From NCBI GenBank assembly GCA_015493425.1, contig WGDG01000024.1, forward strand, positions 1 through 5,069: 5,069 nucleotides of DNA, given 5' to 3'. Source of the stretch: Sulfurovum sp. GTDB taxonomy: Bacteria; Campylobacterota; Campylobacteria; Campylobacterales; Sulfurovaceae. Position 1 is the first letter of the stretch, and each line of letters opens with the position of its first letter. Of the stretch, positions 1 to 5,069 are shown piece after piece. The notes under the pieces are model-generated. The model was not told the origin of the DNA, did no database searches, and worked only from the letters and a program-made list of their open reading frames with translations. The position numbers and the translations under genes are program-made.

Positions 1-107
1 GTCAGGGTTTTGATGATACCGTCCTTGATACCCACATTGAGTACCTTGTCGGTTTTGGTTTCAGGGTCCATTACCCTACCGTTAAGGATAACCACATCGT
101 AATCGCC
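1..107 (-). repeat. Paralogous coding repeat, B2 copy (partner 2952-3058)
   Basis: This block matches 2952-3058 at 99 of 107 bases with no gaps. It encodes residues 36-71 of B2 and the protein is identical in both copies. The match probably continues beyond the left edge. It is a gene-scale paralogous duplication, not a mobile repeat; no inverted ends or target duplications were seen. Confidence 0.85.
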
Positions 108-212
108 CTTTGCCTCTGTTTTTGCTTTTGCATCGTTTGATGCGTACAATGCACCGCTTCCAAGCGAGACTGCAAGCAGTGTCGCAAACAATATTTTCAA
201 TGTCATTTTCAT
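1..212 (-). CDS. N-terminal fragment of exported D-aminoacylase-type amidohydrolase (B2), cut by window edge
   Basis: Only the first 70 codons plus two bases are inside the window; the gene runs off the left edge. The reading frame gives a basic start (MKMTLK), a hydrophobic stretch to about residue 19 and an ALYAS cleavage region near residues 21-25, which is a Sec signal peptide and implies a periplasmic protein. The following GDYDVVILNGRVMDPET segment is the N-terminal beta-sandwich strand typical of the amidohydrolase superfamily. From residue 36 to 71 it is identical to the complete gene B1 at 3163-1598, so the same N-acyl-D-amino acid deacylase-like role is inferred. No catalytic residue is visible. 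I chose the ATG at 212 because AAAGGAGG ends eight bases before it; an in-window ATG at 219 lies directly against that site and opens a frame that does not match B1. It starts 14 bases after the stop of A2, so it is probably cotranscribed and translationally coupled. Confidence 0.9.
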   Translation of the reverse strand, partial: MKMTLKILFATLLAVSLGSGALYASNDAKAKTEAKGDYDVVILNGRVMDPETKTDKVLNVGIKDGIIKTL

Positions 213-220
213 ACTTCATA

Positions 221-228
221 CCTCCTTT
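221..228 (-). promoter_or_regulatory. Strong ribosome binding site of B2 overlapping the A2 stop codon
   Basis: The minus strand reads AAAGGAGG eight bases before the ATG at 212. Its first two bases are the last two of the A2 stop codon TAA (229-227). Ribosomes finishing A2 therefore stop on the B2 binding site, an arrangement that favours coupled translation. It also decides the B2 start over the ATG at 219. Confidence 0.8.
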
Positions 229-1585
229 AATTGGGTAAAGTATTTTTATAGACGATTCCGTCTTTCATAATCAGTTTTAAGCTCTTTTCAGGATGAGCCA
301 ACAGCGTAATGTCTTTTGTCGGATCGCCATCTACAATCAGAAGATCTGCATACGCTCCCTTTGCAATCACACCGAGTTTGCCGTCACGATAAGGAGAGCG
401 TTTCCCGCTGAGTGCCAGCATCTGTGCATTGTAGGAGGTAGCCTGCCGAAGTATCTCTACGGCACTGAAGTATTTTGCCCGTGCCAAAAACTCTTCAGAT
501 TCCGCCGCCTGCAGTTGCAAAGAACCAAATGCATCTGTCCCCCACGACATCTTCACTTTGTACTTGCTTGCAAGCTCGTAGGCTCTCTTTGCATATTTTT
601 TGACTTCGAGAAATTTTGCACCCGCAGGCGTACCTTTCATCTGCGGAAAATCATCCAGATTTTTTGAGAACAAAGCGTATTGGGTAGAGAACCAGACACC
701 TTTTTCTTTCATAAGTTTAAACGTTTCAGGCTTCATCATCAAGCCGTGTTCTATGGATTGGACACCCGCTTTGATCGCAGTACGTACCCCTTCGTCTGAA
801 TAGGCATGGATCATAACGTAGGTGCCCCATTTCTTCGCTTCATCCACGATCGCTTTGAGTTCATCGTACGTGTATTCGGCTACTTCTATGGGGTCATGTG
901 CACCCGTTACGCTCCCACTTCCCATTACTTTGATCTGTGAGGCACCAGATCTGAGTACCTCTCTGGCAGCTTTTTGCACCTCAGGTACACCATCGGCAAT
1001 GTAAACCCATCCGTAAAGCGTCGCTTTGTCAGGAATGCCTGTAAAGTGCTTGGAAAGGTATGTCATGGAAAGGTCAAAATCTCCATGCCCGCCGGTTTGG
1101 GAAATGAAGGCATTGGAAGGGAAAATACGCGGACCGGGTACGATACCTTCATCGATCGCCCGCTTCAACCCCATCACGGGACCACCCGCATCACGCACAG
1201 TTGTAAAACCTCTCATCAACGTTCTTTTGGCACCTTCAACCGCCAGTGCTCCGGTATAGGATGGCTCATCAAAATAGACCGCTTTGTCAACATCGTCAAG
1301 AATCATCAAATGCGTATGCGCATCGATAAGCCCGGGAATAAGCGTTTTCCCTTTACCGTCGATAATCTTTACTGAAGCGTTCGTATCGATATGAGAAGCG
1401 ATCTTGACAATTTTGTTATCTTCGATCAGCAGTTCTTTGTCTTTGAGAAGATGTTCCGATTTTCCATCAAAGATTTTGACATCTTTAATGACAGTGTAGT
1501 GATGTGTTTTTTGATTCTGTGCTGCCGGAAGAAAAGAGGGCACTGCGCTCATGCACAGTGCCAAAAGAAGTGTTTTTCGTAACAT
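227..1585 (-). CDS. Exported metal-dependent amidohydrolase, COG1228 prolidase/carboxypeptidase-like (A2)
   Basis: The 452-residue protein is a complete amidohydrolase-superfamily enzyme. It begins with a Sec signal peptide (MLRKTLLLAL, cleavage probably near PAA at 20-22; the Cys at 11 is not in a lipobox), so it should act in the periplasm. Visible metal-site motifs are His90-x-His92 in DAHTHL, Lys219 in QIKVMGSG (the usual carboxylated lysine), His260 in MIHAYSDEG, His280 in SIEHG and Asp351 in WGTDAFG. The complete set suggests an active binuclear metal centre. The SQTGGHGD motif (162-169) and the ADGVPEVQKAARE segment are typical of the COG1228 group that includes characterised Xaa-Pro dipeptidases and Arg/Lys carboxypeptidases; imidazolonepropionase is a more distant relative. 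A dipeptidase or carboxypeptidase activity is therefore likely, but the substrate is not determined. It starts 12 bases after B1 with only a modest GGCGG/AAGG binding site at 1590-1596, so coupling to B1 is likely. It is a paralog of A1 (4505-5069). Confidence 0.93.
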   Translation of the reverse strand: MLRKTLLLALCMSAVPSFLPAAQNQKTHHYTVIKDVKIFDGKSEHLLKDKELLIEDNKIVKIASHIDTNASVKIIDGKGKTLIPGLIDAHTHLMILDDVDKAVYFDEPSYTGALAVEGAKRTLMRGFTTVRDAGGPVMGLKRAIDEGIVPGPRIFPSNAFISQTGGHGDFDLSMTYLSKHFTGIPDKATLYGWVYIADGVPEVQKAAREVLRSGASQIKVMGSGSVTGAHDPIEVAEYTYDELKAIVDEAKKWGTYVMIHAYSDEGVRTAIKAGVQSIEHGLMMKPETFKLMKEKGVWFSTQYALFSKNLDDFPQMKGTPAGAKFLEVKKYAKRAYELASKYKVKMSWGTDAFGSLQLQAAESEEFLARAKYFSAVEILRQATSYNAQMLALSGKRSPYRDGKLGVIAKGAYADLLIVDGDPTKDITLLAHPEKSLKLIMKDGIVYKNTLPN

Positions 1586-1597
1586 ACTGCCGCCTTT

Positions 1598-3163
1598 TTA
1601 TTTCACTGGGAAACGGATAGGCTGACCGGCATACGCATCCGGAACCAGTTTGGAATTTTTGACAGTGATCACACCGTTGACAAGCACATAGGGAATGCCG
1701 CTAGGCGGTAATCCGTTGGTACCCATTTTATAGCCGGCATTATCTTTGACCGTCTTGGGATCGAAGATCGTGATGTCGGCGACCACACCTTCCTGGAGAC
1801 GACCGCGTACCTGCATCGATTTCAGCCCCGTATCGCCAAGATGCTTTGCCGACCAGTAGCTAAGGTTCGCCAATACCTTCATAAGCGGAATATGATACTC
1901 TCTGGCGTAACGCAATGCGCGAGAGTGTGCCCCTGCACCTCTTGGGTGCATGACAATCTTGTCATACGGTGCATCTTCCGGAAGCAGATTGCCTTGCGCA
2001 TCAAGCGCTACCATCGTATCTGATCCGATGGTCGCTCCTTCAATGGAAAGCCATTTTGGGATATCTTCTTTCTTTCTTGAGAATACCACAATAAGATGCC
2101 CCGGCTCCTCTTTTCTCATCTTGACCAGTTCCTCTTCGGTAAGATATTTCCCTGTGCTCGGATCAAGCACGGTTTCGGAAATCTTCATACCGTTTCGTTT
2201 GAAGTTCTTTGGGTCAACAAATTCTGCTCCGGCAAGCGTAGAGTATGCTGCATACGGATATATTTCTCCCCATACGTTATACCCCTGCTTGCGTATTCGT
2301 TCAATCAGCTCAGCTGCCAGTTGCCAATCGCCGTTGTGAAAGTGCTGGAAGAGTACCGGTGCTTTCAGTGCAATGGCATTCAACATAATCTCATCACCAC
2401 CAAGGATAAACTCATCAGGCGGCAACCCGGAACCAAATCGTGTATGTGACGCAGTTACTCTACCGAGTTTTGCTGCGAGCTTCTGTGCTTCGTACACTTC
2501 CCTTGCCGGTGTACCCACCGACTCGTACCCAAGCGCCATACCGACACCGATCGCACCACGGTCAAGCCCTTTTTTGATAATTGCCAAAATCTGTTTTTCC
2601 TCTTCGGATGACGGGATCTTCGTCGACCATTTCGAACCGTTTTTCGCCGCCTCATTGGTAGCTTTGAGCCATCCAATGTCATCTTGCGCGTCGATATGGT
2701 CAAGTACTTTCATACGGGCATGGTTGAGTGAAACGGTTGTACCGTAGTTACCGCGCCACTTTTTACGCTCATTGTAGAACTTGTCAACATCAAGCACACC
2801 ATACTCCATGCTCAGCGCAGTCGTTACTCCATCCAACAACAGCAGTTTTCTTCCCAGTCTGGAAATACCGTGAATATGCGTATCGATGAACCCCGGTGCT
2901 ACCACAAGCCCTTTGGCATTAATGGTCTCTTTCCCCTCAATCTTCTTGTTTGTCAGGGTTTTAATGATACCGTCCTTGATACCCACATTGAGCACCTTGT
3001 CGGTTTTGGTCTCCGGGTCCATTACCCTACCGTTTAGGATGACCACATCGTAGTCTCCTGATAGCCCGGCTTTTGCCTTTGCATCATTCGATGCATACAA
3101 CGCACCACTTCCAAATAACACCACAAGCAGTGCCGCGAACAGCTTACGTAGTTTTCGTTTCAT
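1598..3163 (-). CDS. Exported D-aminoacylase family amidohydrolase, N-acyl-D-glutamate deacylase-like (B1)
   Basis: The 521-residue protein probably removes acyl groups from N-acyl-D-amino acids in the periplasm. A Sec signal peptide covers about residues 1-24 (basic MKRKLRK, hydrophobic core, ALYAS). The N-terminal beta-sandwich strand DVVILNGRVMDPET is followed by the metal motif FIDTHIHG (His96, His98), GVTTALSMEYG (112-122), His240 in TASHTRFG, His274/276 in LFQHFHNGDW and Asp382 in IGSDTMV. The HPRGAGAHSR motif (406-415) and GVVADITIFDP near the C-terminus are typical of the D-aminoacylase family. Well-studied D-aminoacylases have a metal-binding Cys after GVTT; here that position is Glu120, as I recall for proteins annotated as N-acyl-D-glutamate deacylases, which also share this length. 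That subfamily call is from memory and less sure than the family. The start has AAAGGAGG four bases upstream (3168-3175). It lies 39 bases after the porin and 12 before A2. B2 at 212-1 is a near-copy of its N-terminus. Confidence 0.9.
   Translation of the reverse strand: MKRKLRKLFAALLVVLFGSGALYASNDAKAKAGLSGDYDVVILNGRVMDPETKTDKVLNVGIKDGIIKTLTNKKIEGKETINAKGLVVAPGFIDTHIHGISRLGRKLLLLDGVTTALSMEYGVLDVDKFYNERKKWRGNYGTTVSLNHARMKVLDHIDAQDDIGWLKATNEAAKNGSKWSTKIPSSEEEKQILAIIKKGLDRGAIGVGMALGYESVGTPAREVYEAQKLAAKLGRVTASHTRFGSGLPPDEFILGGDEIMLNAIALKAPVLFQHFHNGDWQLAAELIERIRKQGYNVWGEIYPYAAYSTLAGAEFVDPKNFKRNGMKISETVLDPSTGKYLTEEELVKMRKEEPGHLIVVFSRKKEDIPKWLSIEGATIGSDTMVALDAQGNLLPEDAPYDKIVMHPRGAGAHSRALRYAREYHIPLMKVLANLSYWSAKHLGDTGLKSMQVRGRLQEGVVADITIFDPKTVKDNAGYKMGTNGLPPSGIPYVLVNGVITVKNSKLVPDAYAGQPIRFPVK
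2952..3058 (-). repeat. Paralogous coding repeat, B1 copy (partner 1-107)
   Basis: This is the B1 counterpart of the block at 1-107, in the same orientation and 2951 bases away. Similarity drops sharply at the signal-peptide side (3059-3163), although both copies keep exactly the same length there. Direct repeats of this kind could recombine and delete or duplicate the intervening A2 gene. Confidence 0.85.
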
Positions 3164-3167
3164 TCTT

Positions 3168-3175
3168 CCTCCTTT
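3168..3175 (-). promoter_or_regulatory. Ribosome binding site of B1
   Basis: AAAGGAGG on the minus strand ends four bases before the ATG at 3163. It is the same core as the B2 site but sits closer to the start codon. It supports the chosen start, which also gives a complete signal peptide. Confidence 0.75.
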
Positions 3176-3177
3176 AA

Positions 3178-3197
3178 TGGTATAAGCATTAATACCA
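3178..3197 (-). other. Short inverted repeat between porin and B1 (possible mRNA hairpin)
   Basis: TGGTAT (3178-3183) and ATACCA (3192-3197) form a perfect 6-bp stem with an 8-base loop, inside the only gap longer than 14 bases in the operon. It follows the porin stop codon and ends two bases before the B1 ribosome binding site. No T-run follows on the minus strand, so it is not a standard intrinsic terminator. It could be an mRNA processing or stabilising hairpin that lets porin and enzyme levels differ, or it could be chance, since the stem is short and AT-rich. Confidence 0.3.
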
Positions 3198-3202
3198 CTT
3201 AT

Positions 3203-4495
3203 TTAAAACTGTGCACCCAGCCGCAGACCAAACACTGCAATGACATTTTTTTCATCGTTGGATACCGGATTGACAATCACCTGTAGACTCGGGGTGATCT
3301 GGAAATACTTTGTGTTCATACGGTAATAGACTTCCATTGTCCCCTGATCCTCGGCATCATCACCGTACACCTCTTTGTTGGGCTGCCCCCAGTTCAGTCC
3401 GACTCCCAGCACATTGTTATTGTACTCTGGCTGCAGATAACCGATTCCTGCACTCACCGAGGTTTCAAGAATACTTCCGCTACCGTCCGATCGTCCGCCG
3501 CGCAAAAAGGCCATCATATTTTCATTCAACGTCTTGACCAGTGAAAAGCTGAGCCCTTTCCCCGAGGGGATCCCTGCTTTTTCCCGTTCATCCACCTGCC
3601 AGAGGGTAAGATGAAAATTGTCAAAAAAGAGACGGTCTTTGCTCGTCGTCCAGCCGAACTCCAGAGATTTGAAGGTTTCACCATCATTAAAAAGGGTATC
3701 AAAGCCATCGAAAAGATCGGTCGGATCGGCATTGGCATCAGCAATACTCGCTACCGCATACATCGTATCGGTCAGCCATCCGGAGACCATCATCCCCAAA
3801 GAACCGTCAGGAAGACTGCCTATGGTCGCAGAACCGGTTGCAAACGCCAGGTTGCCAAACCCGTCCCACGGACTTGCCATCAGATAGACATCGGTATAGT
3901 CGGTCACATCCATGAAACCGGCAAAGACCAGCATACGTGAATCGAACAGGTGCTGTTTCCAGTAAAGGTTGGTAACCCGTGCTTTCTGGTCACTGAAGGT
4001 TGACTGCAGCAACCCCCCGTAGCCTATCTCTGCACCAAAATCTACCGGTGACACGTCGGTAAAGGCATGACGGTGTTCTACTTTGAAAACCAGACTTCCG
4101 TTGTTTTGTGTGCCTCTGCCTGTAAGTTCCCACTCTCCAAACAGACGTACCACACCACTGGCAGCACTCTCATCTCCCGGGCTTTGGGTTGCGTAAAATC
4201 CTACTGCATGGTAATCAACCCCGACATCGAATCCGTAATCATCTTTTAACGATGTCTTCCACGCCTTTAGACGCTCAAACAGGCTCTTTTTCTTTGGGTT
4301 CTTTTTGTGCAGCAGACTCTCAACCGCATCCGGACCGATGTAGTAACCGTTGTCATAGTGTGCATCAGTGGCACTTTGTGGCAGATTCGTTTCCGACGCA
4401 ACGCCTGTCGAAACAAAACAGAGTGCGGCTATCGCTGCTGTCATACAGCGGCTGGTTACCACTTTTGATCTTTTTGCAAAAGTCATATGTCTCAT
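3203..4495 (-). CDS. OprB-like outer-membrane porin (P)
   Basis: The 430-residue protein is probably a beta-barrel channel that admits small solutes across the outer membrane. A signal peptide is visible: basic residues up to Arg16, a hydrophobic run at about 18-33, and likely cleavage after GVAS (31-34). A short lysine-rich, helix-prone segment (about 55-85, with HKKNPKKK) precedes the barrel. The rest alternates polar and aromatic residues as in beta strands, for example VRLFGEWEL and TNLYWKQHLF. The C-terminal block (383-430), with MEVYYRMNTKYFQITPSLQV, a following NP and GLRLGAQF, matches the OprB carbohydrate-porin pattern; the final Phe is the outer-membrane assembly signal. The OprB name does not prove sugar transport, and the enzyme neighbours suggest peptide or acyl-amino-acid uptake. 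The start at 4495 lacks a clear ribosome binding site and lies nine bases after the A1 stop, so coupled translation is likely. An ATG at 4486 (Met4) is an equally possible start. Confidence 0.88.
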   Translation of the reverse strand: MRHMTFAKRSKVVTSRCMTAAIAALCFVSTGVASETNLPQSATDAHYDNGYYIGPDAVESLLHKKNPKKKSLFERLKAWKTSLKDDYGFDVGVDYHAVGFYATQSPGDESAASGVVRLFGEWELTGRGTQNNGSLVFKVEHRHAFTDVSPVDFGAEIGYGGLLQSTFSDQKARVTNLYWKQHLFDSRMLVFAGFMDVTDYTDVYLMASPWDGFGNLAFATGSATIGSLPDGSLGMMVSGWLTDTMYAVASIADANADPTDLFDGFDTLFNDGETFKSLEFGWTTSKDRLFFDNFHLTLWQVDEREKAGIPSGKGLSFSLVKTLNENMMAFLRGGRSDGSGSILETSVSAGIGYLQPEYNNNVLGVGLNWGQPNKEVYGDDAEDQGTMEVYYRMNTKYFQITPSLQVIVNPVSNDEKNVIAVFGLRLGAQF

Positions 4496-4504
4496 CTTGT
4501 TGCT

Positions 4505-5069
4505 TTACTTACCAGACTGAAGTGTATTTTTATAGATCTTCCCACCTTTCATGATGAGCCTGATGTGCTGCTTGGGTTTTGCAAGCAGCGAAATATCTTT
4601 CATCGGGTTGCCGTCAACGATCAGCATATCGGCATAGGCACCCTTTTCAATAACACCCAGTTTCCCGTCAGGGTAAGGTGAGCGCTTGCCGCTGAGCGCC
4701 AAAAGTTCCCCGTTGAGCGAGGTAGCCTGCTTGAGAATTTCAAGATCGGTAAAATATTTTTTGCGTGCCGTAAACTCATCCGACTCTGTAGCCTGCACTT
4801 CCAGTGAGCCGAACGTGTCCGTACCCCATGCCAGTTTCAGACCGTACTTTTTCGCAAGACCGTACACACGCTCCGCACTTTTTTTGGCTTCATTGAACTT
4901 TGCTGCCACATTTGCAGGCATAGGCACATTGAAATCTTCCACGTTTTTGGAGTAGTTCAAACACTGCGTCGAGAGCCACACCCCTTTCTTTTTCATCAGT
5001 TTCAGCGTTTCAGGCGATGCCATCAAACCGTGTTCTATCGACTTTACCCCAGCTTCTACTGCCATACGC
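4505..5069 (-). CDS. C-terminal part of COG1228-type metal-dependent amidohydrolase (A1), cut by window edge
   Basis: The open frame enters from the right edge and ends in TAA at 4507-4505, giving about 187 residues. The ATG at 5065 is internal, because the frame stays open to the edge and the alignment to A2 begins at A2 residue Arg268. About 267 N-terminal residues, including the HxH motif, the lysine ligand and any signal peptide, lie outside the window. The visible part holds the His in SIEHG and the Asp in WGTDTFG, both metal or catalytic residues of the superfamily, and the C-terminal GKLGVIEKGAYADMLIVDG segment that closes the beta-sandwich domain. It aligns without gaps to A2 with about 118 of 185 identical residues by hand count, so it is a clear paralog and probably a periplasmic dipeptidase or carboxypeptidase-like enzyme. 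It is the upstream neighbour of the porin, separated by nine bases. Confidence 0.9.
   Translation of the reverse strand, partial: RMAVEAGVKSIEHGLMASPETLKLMKKKGVWLSTQCLNYSKNVEDFNVPMPANVAAKFNEAKKSAERVYGLAKKYGLKLAWGTDTFGSLEVQATESDEFTARKKYFTDLEILKQATSLNGELLALSGKRSPYPDGKLGVIEKGAYADMLIVDGNPMKDISLLAKPKQHIRLIMKGGKIYKNTLQSGK

Larger units (their letters stand above)
1..5069 (-). other. Probable five-gene operon A1-P-B1-A2-B2
   Basis: All five genes share one strand with gaps of 9, 39, 12 and 14 bases, and no promoter-sized or terminator-bearing gap separates them. Two of the junctions place the next gene's binding site on or next to the preceding stop codon. Both ends of the operon are outside the window, so further A or B copies or a transporter or regulator may follow. 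Confidence 0.8.

Noticed and set aside
217..219. ATG at 219 as the B2 start
   Set aside because: It directly abuts the GGAGG site, leaving no spacing, and its frame does not give the protein that matches B1.
293..1582. Several plus-strand open frames of 60-133 codons opposite A2
   Set aside because: They lie fully antisense to a well-supported gene, have no plausible ribosome binding sites or recognisable domains, and some overlap each other in different frames.
1841..2747. Plus-strand open frames opposite B1, and an 82-codon minus-strand frame at 2455-2703
   Set aside because: All are shadows of the B1 coding sequence, whose family motifs run unbroken through this region.
1..3058. Direct repeats 1-107 / 2952-3058 as ends of a mobile element
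   Set aside because: Both copies are in-frame coding sequence of paralogous genes with only synonymous differences, and no transposase, inverted ends or target duplication is present.
3178..3197. Rho-independent terminator after the porin gene
   Set aside because: The stem is only 6 bp, AT-rich, and no T-run follows on the transcribed strand.
3310..4554. Plus-strand frames opposite the porin, and a 72-codon minus-strand frame at 3526-3744
   Set aside because: The porin frame has a signal peptide, beta-strand pattern and C-terminal Phe; the alternatives show none of these and overlap it entirely.
4505..5065. Treating A1 as a short complete gene starting at the ATG at 5065
   Set aside because: The frame continues open to the window edge and aligns to the middle of A2, so the ATG is internal and the gene is only cut by the window.

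Overview
The window looks like Gram-negative chromosomal DNA. Every supported gene lies on the minus strand, and all are packed tightly enough to be one operon, transcribed from the right edge to the left edge. The evidence for a Gram-negative host is an outer-membrane porin ending in phenylalanine, Sec-type signal peptides on every gene start that is visible, and AGGAGG-type ribosome binding sites. The moderate GC content and the style of the proteins would fit a Campylobacterota-like (for example Sulfurovum-like) bacterium, but that taxonomic guess is weak and rests on general impression only.

Layout in transcription order. (1) 5069-4505: the C-terminal ~187 residues of an amidohydrolase of the COG1228 prolidase/carboxypeptidase type (called A1 here). 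(2) 4495-3203: an OprB-like outer-membrane porin (P). (3) 3163-1598: a complete exported amidohydrolase of the D-aminoacylase / N-acyl-D-glutamate deacylase type (B1). (4) 1585-227: a complete exported COG1228-type amidohydrolase (A2), paralogous to A1. (5) 212-1: the first 70 codons of a second D-aminoacylase-type gene (B2), paralogous to B1. The gaps are 9, 39, 12 and 14 bases, so no intergenic stretch is long enough to hide another gene. No tRNA, rRNA, CRISPR array or insertion sequence was seen, and the operon promoter and terminator lie outside the window.

The striking point is the alternating paralog order A-P-B-A-B. The two B genes are almost identical just after their signal peptides, and all eight base differences in a 107-base block fall at third codon positions. 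The two A genes are more diverged, at about 64% identity over 185 ungapped residues by hand count. Together the genes suggest a cell-envelope scavenging pathway: a porin admits small solutes, and two classes of periplasmic metal-dependent amidohydrolases cleave them. Likely substrates are short peptides for the A type and N-acylated D-amino acids for the B type. The pathway is an inference; substrates cannot be read from the sequence.
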